The notes below the pieces were generated by a model. The model saw only the letters and a list, made by a program, of their open reading frames with translations, did not search any database and was not told the DNA's origin. Of a stretch of 64,000 bases of DNA, positions 1-9,808 are shown piece after piece. The DNA lies in NCBI GenBank assembly GCA_001784175.1, contig MFPR01000011.1, positions 19,091-83,090 on the forward strand, in the 5' to 3' direction. This DNA comes from Candidatus Lindowbacteria bacterium RIFCSPLOWO2_12_FULL_62_27 (GTDB taxonomy: Bacteria; Lindowbacteria; 2-12-FULL-62-27). The position numbers were made by a program, and so were the translations under genes. How positions within the stretch are numbered: position 1 is the stretch's first letter; every line of letters begins with the position of its first letter.

Positions 1-1
1 G

Positions 2-1648
2 GTGTTCAACGGAGAGATTTACAATTTCCAGGAACTGCGGCAGTGGCTCGAAAGCCGCGGGTACCGGTTCCGGACGCGCACCGACACCGAAGTGCTTCTC
101 CATATATATAAGGAGGAGGGCGAGGCGGCGCTGGCGAGGCTCAACGGGATGTTCGGGTTTGCGCTGCTGGACCTGGAACGGCAGCGGTTGCTCCTGGCCC
201 GCGACCGCGCCGGCAAGAAGCCCCTGTATTATACGGTCCAGAACGGTGTCTTCGCGTTCGCCTCCGAACTCAAGGCGCTGACGGCGATGGCTGAATTGGA
301 TCGGACGGTCGATCCAGAAAGCGTGCGGCTGTTTTTCGGTTTGGACTACATTCCGTCGCCGAAAACCATCTACCGGGAATTCAGGAAACTGCGGTCGGGG
401 CACTATCTGATCTTCGACGGTCGAACTGTGACCGAAGAGCCGTACTGGCGCCTGCGGTACGTCCCCAAGGCCAAGGGCCACCCGCGAGAAATGGCCGTGG
501 AGATGGCCGACCGGATCCGCTCGGCGGTCAAGGCGAGGCTGGTGGCCGACGTGCCTGTGGGGGTGCTGCTCTCGGGCGGGATCGACTCGTCGTGCGTCGC
601 GTATTTTGCGCAGGAACACGCCACACAGCGCGTTCGGACATTCTCGATCCACTTCGACGATCCGTCCTACGACGAATCGGGATACGCGCGTCTCGTGGCG
701 GAGCGGTTGGGAACCGAGCATACGGAATTTTCTTTCACGGCCAGGGACGCACTCGACCGCATGGAAACAGTCTTCGCCTATCTCGACGAGCCCTTCGCCG
801 ATCCTTCCATTCTTCCGACGGCGCTTTTGTGCGAGAACACCGTCAAGCACGTCACCGTCGCGCTGGGCGGCGACGGCGGCGACGAATTGTTTTACGGCTA
901 TCCAACGTATCAGGCCGAGGCGGCGGCGAGGGCGCTGGCGCCCGTGCGGTGGGCCGCGCCGGCGTTTCATTATCTGGCACGGCGTCTGCCGGCCTCCGAC
1001 CGATACATGAGCTGGCCGTTCAAGCTCGAACGATTCTGCCGGGGTCTTGCGGCCGATCCGGTACGCCGCCATTTTCTGTGGCGCGGTCCATGCGCTCCGG
1101 AAACGCTCGACCGCCTGATGGGTCGGCCGGCGGCGAACGACCTGTACGGGCCGCTGGCGCGCGAGGTCGGAGAGAACCAACCGTACGACAGCGCGTTCGA
1201 GCCGGTGCTTTACAACGATTTCCGTTTTTATCTGCAGGATGGCGTGCTCGTGAAGGTGGACCGCGCGAGCATGATGCACTCGCTGGAGGTGCGTGCGCCG
1301 CTTCTGGACCAGCGCGTGATCGAATATGCGGCGAGCCTGCCGCGGGAGTTGAACTTTCGCGGATTCAAGACGAAATCTTTTTTCAAGGACATCCTTCGGG
1401 GCAAGTTGCCGGACGAGGTGATCGACCGGCCGAAGCAGGGGTTTGCGGTGCCGGTTTCGGGGTGGCTGAAGAAGGACCTGAGGGACCTGTTTCTGGATCT
1501 TTGGACGGGCCCGGCCGCCGCCGAGGCATGGATCCATCCGAAGGTTGCGACAGAATTATTCGAAGAGCACGCCTCAGGCCGGCGCGATCGCCGCAAGGAA
1601 CTGTGGGCGCTCCTGTCCTATCAGATGTGGCGCCGGTCGGCCGGATGA
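2..1648 (+). CDS. asnB: Asparagine synthetase, glutamine-hydrolysing (5' end missing)
   Basis: Transfers the amide nitrogen of glutamine to aspartate using ATP. The window opens inside the N-terminal Ntn-type glutaminase domain: the first visible residues are FNGEIYNFQELR, which normally lie some 70 residues into the protein, so the catalytic Cys2 lies upstream of the window. The synthetase domain follows, with the PP-loop SGGIDSS at about visible residue 190, the ALGGDGGDELFYGYPTY segment, and DGVLVKVDRASM with LEVRAPLLD near the C-terminus. This pattern also fits AsnB-like enzymes of polysaccharide or exosortase clusters, so the physiological substrate is less certain than the family. The stop overlaps the start of the next gene (ATGA), suggesting translational coupling. 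Confidence 0.93.
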   Translation: MFNGEIYNFQELRQWLESRGYRFRTRTDTEVLLHIYKEEGEAALARLNGMFGFALLDLERQRLLLARDRAGKKPLYYTVQNGVFAFASELKALTAMAELDRTVDPESVRLFFGLDYIPSPKTIYREFRKLRSGHYLIFDGRTVTEEPYWRLRYVPKAKGHPREMAVEMADRIRSAVKARLVADVPVGVLLSGGIDSSCVAYFAQEHATQRVRTFSIHFDDPSYDESGYARLVAERLGTEHTEFSFTARDALDRMETVFAYLDEPFADPSILPTALLCENTVKHVTVALGGDGGDELFYGYPTYQAEAAARALAPVRWAAPAFHYLARRLPASDRYMSWPFKLERFCRGLAADPVRRHFLWRGPCAPETLDRLMGRPAANDLYGPLAREVGENQPYDSAFEPVLYNDFRFYLQDGVLVKVDRASMMHSLEVRAPLLDQRVIEYAASLPRELNFRGFKTKSFFKDILRGKLPDEVIDRPKQGFAVPVSGWLKKDLRDLFLDLWTGPAAAEAWIHPKVATELFEEHASGRRDRRKELWALLSYQMWRRSAG

Positions 1649-2562
1649 AAAAAACGATCGCGCTGATCGCGCTTTTTGCCGCGCTCTGCCTGGCGCTCTG
1701 GGGCCTGAGTGACTCCGCCGTGCGCGCGGGCAGGGACCTGTTGCCCGAGTCGTGGACGGCGGGCGGTCCGGGCGAAAAAACGGTGTCTCTGAATCTGTAC
1801 GGCGTCGACCGGTTTCTTCGTCAGAGTCTGTTCGGTCCGGTTTCGCGGCGGTGGATGTTTCTCGGTCTGGCCGCCTTTTTTGCCGTGACCGGCCTCGTCG
1901 CGATCCGTGCGCTCACGGGAGAATCGCGGCTGGAGACGGAGCCGCGGTGGCGCTGGGCGGATCTCTTCTGGGTATTCGGGGCCGTGATGGTCTTCTGGGA
2001 ATGCGGCGCGGGCCCGGCGGAGGACTCGACCGGCCGGCTGTTTCTGAAGGATGCCGCCATCGGCGTGTGGATATGCGCGCTGGCGGCCGCGCGGGGCATT
2101 GGCGCGCGCGCCATGGGTCTGTCGGCGCGCGATCTTATGTCCGCCGTCGCGCGTGGCGTCGCCGCGTCCCTCCTGCTGATCCCGACGCTTGCATTTCTGT
2201 CCCTGATCGCGCTTGCGTCGGCGGGTCCCCCCGGCGTCGTTTCCGATGTCCGCCTGCCGGTGCCGTCCAGCGTGGCGGCGGCGTGGCTGGCAGCTTTGGT
2301 CCTGCCATTTTTTGAAGAGATGTTGTTCCGCGGCTTTTTATACCGGCACCTCCGCGCCCGTTGGCCGGAGGTCCTTGCGAACGTCGGAACGTCGCTGATC
2401 TTCGCGGCGATTCACGGCGTGGCCGGATCCGTGGGTCTCGCGCGGTTCGTCGGCAGCCTTCTCATGTGCCGGCTCTATGAGCACAGCGGGTCGCTCTGGT
2501 CTCCCCTGGCCGCGCATGCCACCTTCAACGCGATCCTCCTCGTCGGCCCCAAGCTTCTGTAG
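1645..2562 (+). CDS. CPBP-family intramembrane metalloprotease
   Basis: A polytopic membrane protein of 305 residues. An N-terminal hydrophobic segment is followed by a periplasmic-looking stretch, then several hydrophobic helices. The CPBP (Abi/CAAX protease-like) motifs are in the C-terminal half: EEMLFRGF at about residue 224, a lone His in FAAIHG about 30 residues later, and HATFN near the end. These form the di-glutamate/His active site of the family. The ATG overlaps the stop of the asparagine synthetase gene by four bases, so the two are probably co-translated. Members linked to asnB-like genes are sometimes associated with exosortase systems, but no exosortase is visible here. The substrate is unknown. 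Confidence 0.85.
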   Translation: MKKTIALIALFAALCLALWGLSDSAVRAGRDLLPESWTAGGPGEKTVSLNLYGVDRFLRQSLFGPVSRRWMFLGLAAFFAVTGLVAIRALTGESRLETEPRWRWADLFWVFGAVMVFWECGAGPAEDSTGRLFLKDAAIGVWICALAAARGIGARAMGLSARDLMSAVARGVAASLLLIPTLAFLSLIALASAGPPGVVSDVRLPVPSSVAAAWLAALVLPFFEEMLFRGFLYRHLRARWPEVLANVGTSLIFAAIHGVAGSVGLARFVGSLLMCRLYEHSGSLWSPLAAHATFNAILLVGPKLL

Positions 2563-2572
2563 GCCGGCGACC

Positions 2573-3214
2573 TCAGGCGCGGCCGAGCGCGTAGAAAATG
2601 AGTTTGATGGATTCCTTGAAGACCTGCTGATATGCGTCGGAAGATTCGTTATCGCGCCGCAGGAGGTCGTCGAACGTGGAGGACGCGATGTACAGGACGC
2701 GCTGTTCGGCTGCGGCGTTGGTGCGCGCCATGGAGAGCCGGATCCGCCGCAGGTGATATCCGTCCGAAACCGCGAGCGCCGTGGCCGCCGGCCGCGCCGC
2801 CAGAAAATCTGAAAACAACCGCGCGTCCTGCCACGTGCTGCGGGACTGGCCCAGAAACACAACCTGGGTTTCGCTCACGCCGTGCGACCGCAACAGCTTC
2901 AGCACGAGCGAGCCTTCCGTCAGGTCCTCACCGGCGATGTCCCGCATCTCCCGCCGCCACCGAGGCGGCTCGGTGACCGTCAGCACCAGCGTGTCGCCGA
3001 GGCGCCGATCCATCAGGCCGACGGCGAAGGGCAGCCGATAGAAGAGGCTGCCGGAGGGCACGAGCAGGTAATCGACGCGGCGGGGTTCCTGGGAAACGTC
3101 GAGAAACGAAAAGATCGTCCGGCTGACCGCCTTCGGCATCACGAGGGGCGTCACGAGGATGGCGGTCCAGACAAGGCACGCGGCCAGAAAGCCGTACACG
3201 AAACCCTTCCTCAT
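2573..3214 (-). CDS. YdcF/SanA-like DUF218 protein
   Basis: A 213-residue protein starting MRKGFVYGFLAACLVW with one N-terminal membrane anchor, followed by a DUF218 (ElyC/SanA/YdcF) domain. The core LVLTVTEPPR ... VVFLGQSRSTWQDARLFSDFL ... ALAVSDGYHLRRIRLSMAR fits the family pattern, in which a nucleotide-like binding fold ends in a 'vtd.yHm.R' segment. Related proteins act in envelope biogenesis, but the exact reaction is not known. I chose the ATG at 3214 because it overlaps the preceding gene's stop by ATGA; the reading frame extends further upstream without support. It is the last gene of the serS-kinase-regulator operon, so it may be a target or accessory of that two-component system. 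Confidence 0.8.
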   Translation of the reverse strand: MRKGFVYGFLAACLVWTAILVTPLVMPKAVSRTIFSFLDVSQEPRRVDYLLVPSGSLFYRLPFAVGLMDRRLGDTLVLTVTEPPRWRREMRDIAGEDLTEGSLVLKLLRSHGVSETQVVFLGQSRSTWQDARLFSDFLAARPAATALAVSDGYHLRRIRLSMARTNAAAEQRVLYIASSTFDDLLRRDNESSDAYQQVFKESIKLIFYALGRA

Positions 3215-4596
3215 GCCGGCCGGTCCTCCGCCGGCGTTCCGTAACCGTATTTTTCCATCTTCTTGTACAGGGTGGTGCGATTGATCCCGAGGACGCCGGA
3301 CGCGCGGCTGATGTTCCATTTTTCCGCGTTCAGCACGCTCAGGATGTGGCGCTTTTCCACCTCATCCAGCGACAGGCTCGACTCGTATCCGGCCGCCATC
3401 GCCGGCCGGGGCGCCGGCCGCTGGAGGGGCGCGGGCAGGTGCAACAGTCCGATCTCGCCGGCGTGCTGGGAGAGCGCGATGGCGTATTTGAGCGCGTTTT
3501 CGAGTTCGCGAATGTTGCCCGGCCAGTCGTACTCGAGACAGCGCTGGAGCGCCTCGTCGGAAAACGGTTTCTGCGAAACGTTCAATTCCTTGAACGCCTT
3601 CTGCGCCAGGTGCGAGATCAAGAGGGGGATGTCCTCAGGGCGCTCCCGGAGCGGCGGCATGCGAAGGGGGACGACGCTGAGCCGGAAGAAGAGGTCTTCC
3701 CGGAATTTTCCCTCCTTGACCATCAGCGCGAGGTCGACGTTGGTCGCGGCGATGACGCGGACATCCACCCGCGTTTCCTTGTCGTCGCCGAGCCGGCTGA
3801 AAGTGCGCTCCTGCAGGAAGCGGAGCAGTTTGGCCTGGAGGGTCGGGTCCATGTTTCCGATCTCGTCCAGAAAGACCGTGCCGCGGTCGGCGCTTTCAAA
3901 GCGGCCCTTGTGGCTCCGGACCGCGCCCGTGAACGCGCCGCGCTCGAAGCCGAACAGCTCGCTCTCCAGGAGCGTGCCCGGGATGCTGCCGCAGTCGACC
4001 ACGACGAAGGGATTGTCGCGGCGGCCCGACCGGAAGTGGACGGCGCGCGCCACGAGTTCCTTGCCGGTGCCGCTTTCGCCGGTGATGAGGACCGTGACGT
4101 CGGTCGAGGCGACTTCCTGGATGATATGGAAGATTTTCTGCATGACCGCCGTCTTGCCGACGAGATGTTCGAAGCTGTATTTTTCCGCGAGTTCCTCCCG
4201 GAGCCGCCGGTTGGCCGACCGGAGTTCCTTACGTTCAAGGGCCTTGGCCACGACAAGTTCGACGGCCTCCGGGCCGCCGGGGATGGGTTTGGTCAGGTAA
4301 TCGAACGCGCCGTCCTTCATCGCCTCGAGGGCCGATTCAACAGTCGCGAAGGCCGTGAGGAGGATGACTTCGGTTTCGTGGCTGCGGCGTTTGACTTCGC
4401 GCACAAGCTCGTTGCCGTTGAGGCCTGGCATCCGGATGTCTGAAATCACCACATCGATCTCGCGCTCGGACAAAATCGACAACGCCGCCGCCGCGTCCGG
4501 CGCCTGGTAGACGAGGTGGGACGCGCGCTCCAACGCTTTGGCGACCGAATCCCGCATGGACCGGTCGTCGTCGACCACGAGGATGACGGGTCTCAT
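3211..4596 (-). CDS. Sigma-54-dependent NtrC-type response regulator
   Basis: A 461-residue transcription activator. The receiver domain (residues 1-120) has the acidic pocket VVDDD and the phosphoacceptor Asp53 in ISDIRMPG. The AAA+ sigma-54 interaction domain follows with Walker A GESGTGKE, the GAFTGA loop that contacts sigma-54, and Walker B LDEIGNM. The C-terminus is a Fis-type helix-turn-helix (ILSVLNAEKWNISRASGVLGINRTTLYKKM). All catalytic motifs look intact. The start at 4596 overlaps the sensor kinase stop by ATGA, so the two form one two-component pair. The gene implies that the genome has sigma-54 and -24/-12 promoters. The signal and regulon are unknown. Confidence 0.95.
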   Translation of the reverse strand: MRPVILVVDDDRSMRDSVAKALERASHLVYQAPDAAAALSILSEREIDVVISDIRMPGLNGNELVREVKRRSHETEVILLTAFATVESALEAMKDGAFDYLTKPIPGGPEAVELVVAKALERKELRSANRRLREELAEKYSFEHLVGKTAVMQKIFHIIQEVASTDVTVLITGESGTGKELVARAVHFRSGRRDNPFVVVDCGSIPGTLLESELFGFERGAFTGAVRSHKGRFESADRGTVFLDEIGNMDPTLQAKLLRFLQERTFSRLGDDKETRVDVRVIAATNVDLALMVKEGKFREDLFFRLSVVPLRMPPLRERPEDIPLLISHLAQKAFKELNVSQKPFSDEALQRCLEYDWPGNIRELENALKYAIALSQHAGEIGLLHLPAPLQRPAPRPAMAAGYESSLSLDEVEKRHILSVLNAEKWNISRASGVLGINRTTLYKKMEKYGYGTPAEDRPA

Positions 4597-6164
4597 CGTT
4601 TGGACCTCATGCCGGCGGGCGTTTCGGTTTCGGCCTCCACGGCGCGCGGCAGATAGACGCGGAAGGTACTGCCCTTTTTCCACTCGCTCTCAAACGTGAT
4701 CTCTCCGCCGTGGACCTTCACGATTTTCCTGGAAATGGCGAGCCCCAGTCCCGTGCCCTTTTCGCGGGTGGTATAGAAATCCTCGAAGACCCGGCCCTTC
4801 TGTTCCTCGGTCATGCCGACGCCCGTGTCGGTAATCTCGGTCACCACCCACGGCCGGTGTTCTTCGGTCGCTGATTCCTTGTACAGGCCCCGGACCGTCA
4901 GGGTCCCGCCCGTTTCCTGCATCGACTGCGCGCCGTTCAGGAGCAGATTGAGGAACACCTGGCGGAGCTGGTCGAAGTTTCCGGTGACGACGAGGTCGCG
5001 CGGCATGACGCACTTGAATTTCACGCCGATGCGCTGGATTTCGGGTTTCACAAAGTCGCCCGCCGCCTCCAGCACGTCGGCCATCACGATCCGGTCGTTC
5101 ATCTCGCCGCGCGCGACCCGGGCGTATCCGAGGAGGTTGCCGACGATCGTGTCGAGCGTTTTGATGCCGTCGAGAATTTTCCCGATGATCTCGATGGCGT
5201 CCCCGTTGGACGGGGGCGCCGCCTGAAGGTCGCGCTGAAGGATCCGGGCGTACATGTCGAGCCCGCCGAGCGGATTTTTGATTTCGTGCGTGAGACTCGC
5301 GGCCATCTCGCCGAGGGCGGCCAGGGTTTCCGACAAACGCAGTTTTTCCTCCAGTTCCCGCTCGCGTCCGAGCGCCTCGCTGACCTTCAGGCCCAGCGTT
5401 TTCGACAGCGCTTTCTCGCGGTTCAGCAGCCGGACGCGCTGAAGAACCACCGAGACCTGATCGAGGTACGTTCCAAGAAGTCTCATCTCCTCGGGCTCGA
5501 TCCGCTGGCGCCGGCGGGCGTGCCGGACGCGGTCGATATACAGCGCGCCGGCGGTCTTGCCCTCCTGCCGCAGCGGGATCAGCGCAAACCGTTCGGGGCG
5601 CATCGCCTGGTCGCCGGCCAGCAAAAGTTCGCGGTCAAAGGCCGCCTCCCCCACGTTGTCGAAGACTTTCGGCAGGCCGGCCTCCACGGCCTGCGGGATG
5701 GGCGAGTCGCGCTTGAGGTCGATCACGGACGCGGCGACCTCCTCCATGGGAAATCCAACACAGGACCGGAGCCCCAGCCGGCCCGGCGGGAGTGCGTCGT
5801 CCGTCAGGAAAATCGCGGCGCGGTCGAATTCGAAAACTTCGAGAATGCTGCTCATCGCGCGTTTCAGCAGCGCCTCCTCTGTCTCCTCCTCCTGGACTTC
5901 CCGCGTGATCCGGTAGACCTCCTCCAACCAGCGCCGCATCCGCGCGTTGCGCTCCACAAAATACTCGATCAGCGTGAACGCGACGTAGTGGATCAGAACG
6001 ACCAGCAGGGCGTAGCCGGAGACCTGCCCCAGGTTTTCCTTGAGAAACCACTCGAACGACAGATAGGGCGAGATGAACCAGCCCCAGATGACGACGAGGA
6101 CGGTCAGCGCGAGCGTGCTGACCCATTTGATGATGGGAAGCGCGGCCTGGAGCCTCGAGGTCAT
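4593..6164 (-). CDS. GAF-domain sensor histidine kinase
   Basis: A 523-residue membrane sensor. Two N-terminal transmembrane segments (about residues 8-30 and 43-66) are followed by a coiled linker, a GAF domain (about 85-250) and a HisKA domain with the phosphoacceptor His near residue 293 in [12 protein letters not shown]. The HATPase domain has an N box ([10 protein letters not shown]), G1 (DTGVGM) and G2 (GTGLGLAI). The very long reading frame upstream is a by-product of GC-rich DNA. The ATG at 6164 is chosen because it overlaps the serS stop by ATGA and begins a plausible membrane segment. The partner is the adjacent NtrC-type regulator. The overall design resembles PrsK/ZraS-like kinases, but the stimulus cannot be read from sequence. 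Confidence 0.93.
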   Translation of the reverse strand: MTSRLQAALPIIKWVSTLALTVLVVIWGWFISPYLSFEWFLKENLGQVSGYALLVVLIHYVAFTLIEYFVERNARMRRWLEEVYRITREVQEEETEEALLKRAMSSILEVFEFDRAAIFLTDDALPPGRLGLRSCVGFPMEEVAASVIDLKRDSPIPQAVEAGLPKVFDNVGEAAFDRELLLAGDQAMRPERFALIPLRQEGKTAGALYIDRVRHARRRQRIEPEEMRLLGTYLDQVSVVLQRVRLLNREKALSKTLGLKVSEALGRERELEEKLRLSETLAALGEMAASLTHEIKNPLGGLDMYARILQRDLQAAPPSNGDAIEIIGKILDGIKTLDTIVGNLLGYARVARGEMNDRIVMADVLEAAGDFVKPEIQRIGVKFKCVMPRDLVVTGNFDQLRQVFLNLLLNGAQSMQETGGTLTVRGLYKESATEEHRPWVVTEITDTGVGMTEEQKGRVFEDFYTTREKGTGLGLAISRKIVKVHGGEITFESEWKKGSTFRVYLPRAVEAETETPAGMRSKR

Positions 6165-7432
6165 GCGGAGGTCAGGCGGTCGAGGCCGCCCATGTATCCA
6201 CGCAGCGCGTCCGGCACCATCACCGATCCGTCGGCCTGCTGGAAGTTCTCGAGAATCGCGACCAGCGTCCGGCCGACCGCGAGGCCCGATCCGTTCAGCG
6301 TGTGCACCAGCGCCGGCGAGCCGCCTTTCGGGCGGTACCGGATCATGGCGCGACGCGCCTGAAAGTCGGTGAAGGTCGAGCAGGACGAAATTTCGCGGTA
6401 GGCGTTCTGCCCGGGCAGCCACACTTCGAGATCGTATGTTTTGGCGGAAGCAAATCCGGTGTCGCCGCTCGACAGCACCACCACGCGGTAATGAAGGCCC
6501 AGCCGCCGCAGCACCTCCTCGGCGTCGGCCCGAAGGCCCTCCAGTTCCGCCTCGCTCTCCTCCGGCCGGCAGAACTTGACGAGTTCCACCTTGTCGAATT
6601 GATGCTGCCGGATCATTCCGCGCGTGTCCTTGCCCGCGGCGCCGGCCTCGGCGCGGAAGCAGGGCGTGTAGGCCGCGTAGCGGATCGGCAGGGCCTCCTC
6701 GGAAAGAATCTCGCCGGCGTGGAGATTGGTCACCGGCACCTCGGCGGTCGGCGCGAGCCAAAGGTCGACGTCTTCGCATTTGAAGAGATCGGCGCGGAAT
6801 TTGGGCAACTGGCCCGTGCCGGTGAGAGACGCGGCGTTGATCAGAAACGGCGGCCACACTTCCGTGTAGCCCCGGCCGGCGTGCAGGTCCATCATGAACG
6901 ATATCAGCGCACGCTCCATCCGGGCGCCGGCGCCGAGGAGCGCCGTGAACCGCGACCGCGCGATTTTTGCCGCGCGCTCGAAATCGAGAATCCCCAGCCG
7001 CTCGCCGATGTCCCAGTGCGGTTTGGGCGGAAACGCGAACGCCGGTTTTTCCCCCCACGTCGCAACGACCGGGTTGTCGTCCCCGGTCGCGCCGTCGGGA
7101 ACATCGGGCAGGAGAACATTGGGATACAGGAGTGCTTCGGATTCGAATTCGGCGTCCGCCTTGCGCTGTTCCTCCTCCAGCGCGCCGATCTGCGCCGAAA
7201 GGTCCCGAAGCTCGGCGCGGAGGGTATCGGTGTTGACCTTCATCCGCATCGCGCGCGCGAGTTCCTCGGACCGCCGTTTCTGGTGGCTGCGCAGGTCGTC
7301 CCCGCGCTTCTGGAGGTCGCGCCGCGTCTCGTCCTTGCAGATGAGCGCCTGGACGTCCATGTCCATGCGCCGCCGCCGGAGGCTGTCGCGCACCGCGTCG
7401 GGGTTTTTCCTCAACAGTTTCGGATCGATCAT
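6161..7432 (-). CDS. serS: Seryl-tRNA synthetase
   Basis: Charges tRNA-Ser. The 423-residue length is normal for the bacterial enzyme. The N-terminal coiled-coil tRNA-binding arm ([18 protein letters not shown] onward) is followed by the class II catalytic core: TGQLPKF, the tripartite motif 2 region [22 protein letters not shown], and motif 3 [18 protein letters not shown]. The ATG at 7432 gives the expected N-terminus; the frame runs further upstream but reads as non-coding. A sigma-70-like promoter lies just upstream and leaves almost no 5' leader. It is the first gene of a four-gene operon with a two-component system, an unusual partnership that ties the kinase to a housekeeping promoter. 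Confidence 0.96.
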   Translation of the reverse strand: MIDPKLLRKNPDAVRDSLRRRRMDMDVQALICKDETRRDLQKRGDDLRSHQKRRSEELARAMRMKVNTDTLRAELRDLSAQIGALEEEQRKADAEFESEALLYPNVLLPDVPDGATGDDNPVVATWGEKPAFAFPPKPHWDIGERLGILDFERAAKIARSRFTALLGAGARMERALISFMMDLHAGRGYTEVWPPFLINAASLTGTGQLPKFRADLFKCEDVDLWLAPTAEVPVTNLHAGEILSEEALPIRYAAYTPCFRAEAGAAGKDTRGMIRQHQFDKVELVKFCRPEESEAELEGLRADAEEVLRRLGLHYRVVVLSSGDTGFASAKTYDLEVWLPGQNAYREISSCSTFTDFQARRAMIRYRPKGGSPALVHTLNGSGLAVGRTLVAILENFQQADGSVMVPDALRGYMGGLDRLTSA

Positions 7433-7442
7433 CGCCGCGTCC

Positions 7443-7471
7443 AAATAACCATCTGGCCGGTGAAGGTTCAA
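7443..7471 (-). promoter_or_regulatory. Promoter of serS operon
   Basis: On the minus strand: TTGAAC, a 17-nt spacer, then TTATTT preceded by TGG (extended -10). Ten bases separate the -10 from the ATG, so the predicted transcript has a leader of only a few bases. Confidence 0.5.
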
Positions 7472-7477
7472 CGGGCT

Positions 7478-7505
7478 TTGAATCTTTGAAGTCCTGGGAT
7501 AGAAT
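7478..7505 (+). promoter_or_regulatory. Promoter of GIY-YIG/fbp/hly operon
   Basis: TTGAAT, 16-nt spacer, TAGAAT. The GTG start at 7515 follows nine bases after the -10. Together with the serS promoter this makes a compact divergent promoter region with no room for a standard leader on either side. Confidence 0.5.
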
Positions 7506-7514
7506 CGCCGTCCT

Positions 7515-7838
7515 GTGAATCCAAAATATCTCAAGATGATCCGGGGGATGAAGAAGGGGCGGAAGCGCGAGTGGGCCGTGTACATTTTGCGGTGCGGGGA
7601 TGGGTCGCTGTACACGGGGATCGCCAAGGACGTGGCGGCGCGGGTCGAGCGGCACCGGCGGGGCAAAGGCGCCGCGTACACGCGAACGCACCTCCCCGTC
7701 AGGCTTGTCTATCAGGAACCCCGTCGCACCCGTTCCTCGGCGCTCATCCGGGAGGCGCAGATCAAGCGAATGTCGCGTTCGTCCAAGAAAAAAATGATAT
7801 GCGGCAGATATGCCGGGATTGACAAAATCCAAAATTGA
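7515..7838 (+). CDS. GIY-YIG domain protein (YhbQ/UPF0213-like)
   Basis: A 107-residue protein made almost entirely of a GIY-YIG nuclease fold: [28 protein letters not shown] provides the YIL ... YTG core and the Arg of the family, and [15 protein letters not shown] ends the domain. Free-standing proteins of this type are related to the nuclease domain of UvrC and homing enzymes; E. coli YhbQ acts on DNA, but the role here is unknown. The GTG at 7515 fits a leaderless promoter; ATGs at 7536 and 7548 are alternatives. Last residues read DKIQN, encoded by a CAAAATCCAAAA-like stretch similar to the repeat found in argH. Four bases separate it from the FBPase gene. Confidence 0.8.
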   Translation: MNPKYLKMIRGMKKGRKREWAVYILRCGDGSLYTGIAKDVAARVERHRRGKGAAYTRTHLPVRLVYQEPRRTRSSALIREAQIKRMSRSSKKKMICGRYAGIDKIQN

Positions 7839-7841
7839 CCG

Positions 7842-9806
7842 ATGATCGACTCCATGGACGGAAGCCCGCCGAACGACATGGACGCCCAGACGCTGGTCGC
7901 GCTTCGCGCGCTCGGCCGGCAGTATCCGACGATCGACGCCGCGACGGCCGAAATCGCGGGCCTTCGGGCGCGGCTGACCCTGCCCAAAGGCGCCGTTCAC
8001 GTCATCAGCGACATCCACGGGGAATACAGGAAACTCGTCCACGTGATCAACAACGCCTCCGGGAGTCTCCGGCCGCTCGTCGACGAGGTTTTTGGCGACC
8101 GGTTGAGCGCCGAGGACAAACTGGAACTGCTCAGCCTCATTTATTATCCGCGCGAAACCTTCGCGCATCTTTTGGCGCGTCTTTCGGACGAGCCGTCGCG
8201 CCGCGCGTTTGTGCGCCGCGCGCTCGAGAGGGCCTTTGAACTGATGAGGGTCCTGGTGCGGCGCTACAGTCTTGGCGCCGCGGAATCCATTTTTCCGGAA
8301 ACGTACCGGCCGCTGTTTCGGGAACTGCTGTTTGAGACGTATCTGGGCCGGAGCGAGGAGTATCTCAACACGATGATCGACCCGTTTGTCGAAGACGGCC
8401 GGGACGCGGAGCTTCTCCGGCAGGTGGCCCACGCGATCCGGGGAATGCAGATTTCAGAGCTGGTCGTCGCGGGGGATCTGGGCGACCGCGGACCCCGGAT
8501 CGACCGGGTGATCGATTTTCTGATGCATCAGCCGAACGTGCGCATCACGTGGGGCAACCACGACGCGTCCTGGATGGGTGCGTGTCTCGGCCACGAGGCC
8601 TGCATCGCCACGGTCCTGCGCATTTCGCTGCGATACCGGCGGCTGTCGCAGCTTGAGGAAGGGTACGGCATCCCGGTCGCGCCGCTCGAAAAACTGGCGC
8701 GGACCGTCTACGGCGACGACCCGGCGGCGTGTTTCGAATGCAAAGGCGAGGGACTGCGGGAGGCGCTGCTCATGGCGCGCATGCAAAAGGCGATCGCGAT
8801 CATCCAGTTCAAACTGGAGGGGCAGGCAGTTCGGCGGAATCCGGAATTTGAACTCGACCACCGAAACCTCCTGCACCGGATGGATCCTGGCGCGGGGACC
8901 GTGACCGTAGACGGGAAATCCCATCCGTTGCGCGACCGGAACTTCCCGACGATCGACGGCGCGGATCCATACCGGCTGACGTCCGGGGAGGAAGCGTGCA
9001 TTGGGCGGATGCGCCAGTCGTTCTTGCAAAGCCCCGTGCTCTGGCGGCATATGCAGTACGTGGCGCGGCGCGGCGCCATGCACGTGATCCGCGACGGCCA
9101 CGTCATATTTCATGGCTGCGTTCCGGTGGACGACACCGGCCGCTTTCTGTCGATGCGCGTGGCCGGCCGGGAGACATCCGGGCGCGCGCTGTTTGACGGC
9201 TTGGGCCGCGCGGTTCACCGCGCGTTCCGCGAGAAGTCCCCCCGCGATCTCGACCTTCTGTGGTATCTCTGGGCCGGCCCGCGCTCGCCGGTCTTCGGCA
9301 AGGACCGGATGGCGACGTTTGAAGGGTATTTCATCGAGGACAAGGCGACGCACAAGGAAATCAAGAACCCGTATTTCAAACTGATTCACGACCGCGCCTT
9401 TTGCCGCCGGGTCCTCGAGGAATTCGGCGTCGATCCCGACCGCGGGCTTCTCGTCAACGGCCATGTGCCCGTGAAGGTCGAGAGGGGCGAGTCGCCGATC
9501 AAGGACAGCGGCTGCGCCATCACGATCGACGGCGCGTTTTCCGAGGCCTACGGCGACAAAGGCTACACGCTGGTGCTGGAGGCAGGCCGCACGTATCTCG
9601 CGACCCACCATCATTTCGAATCCGTCGAGGAGGCGATCACACAGGGCGCCGACATCATTCCCACCGTGCAGGACGTCCGCGTCCACGCGAGCCCGCGAAC
9701 GGTCGCGGACACCGAAACCGGCGACGAGATCCGCCGGGAGATCGCCGCGCTCGAGCGCCTGATCCGCGCGTACCGGGAGAACGCGATTCTGGAAAATTCC
9801 TATTAA
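7842..9806 (+). CDS. fbp: Fructose-1,6-bisphosphatase, class III
   Basis: Hydrolyses fructose 1,6-bisphosphate to fructose 6-phosphate in gluconeogenesis. The protein has 654 residues, matching the large class III (Firmicutes-type, Mn-dependent) family rather than the ~330-residue class I enzyme. It is a metallophosphoesterase: [20 protein letters not shown] carries the D-x-H metal ligands, followed by [31 protein letters not shown], and C-terminal [20 protein letters not shown] with the metal-binding GH. The ATG at 7842 lies four bases after the GIY-YIG stop and the frame ends two bases before the next gene, so it sits within an operon. Confidence 0.95.
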   Translation: MIDSMDGSPPNDMDAQTLVALRALGRQYPTIDAATAEIAGLRARLTLPKGAVHVISDIHGEYRKLVHVINNASGSLRPLVDEVFGDRLSAEDKLELLSLIYYPRETFAHLLARLSDEPSRRAFVRRALERAFELMRVLVRRYSLGAAESIFPETYRPLFRELLFETYLGRSEEYLNTMIDPFVEDGRDAELLRQVAHAIRGMQISELVVAGDLGDRGPRIDRVIDFLMHQPNVRITWGNHDASWMGACLGHEACIATVLRISLRYRRLSQLEEGYGIPVAPLEKLARTVYGDDPAACFECKGEGLREALLMARMQKAIAIIQFKLEGQAVRRNPEFELDHRNLLHRMDPGAGTVTVDGKSHPLRDRNFPTIDGADPYRLTSGEEACIGRMRQSFLQSPVLWRHMQYVARRGAMHVIRDGHVIFHGCVPVDDTGRFLSMRVAGRETSGRALFDGLGRAVHRAFREKSPRDLDLLWYLWAGPRSPVFGKDRMATFEGYFIEDKATHKEIKNPYFKLIHDRAFCRRVLEEFGVDPDRGLLVNGHVPVKVERGESPIKDSGCAITIDGAFSEAYGDKGYTLVLEAGRTYLATHHHFESVEEAITQGADIIPTVQDVRVHASPRTVADTETGDEIRREIAALERLIRAYRENAILENSY

Positions 9807-9808
9807 GG

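Noticed and set aside
4593-8432. A single minus-strand frame of 1279 codons spanning kinase and serS
   Set aside because: The upstream part is out of frame with serS, repetitive in Arg/Gly and has no domain. GC-rich DNA keeps it open. The kinase itself starts at 6164.
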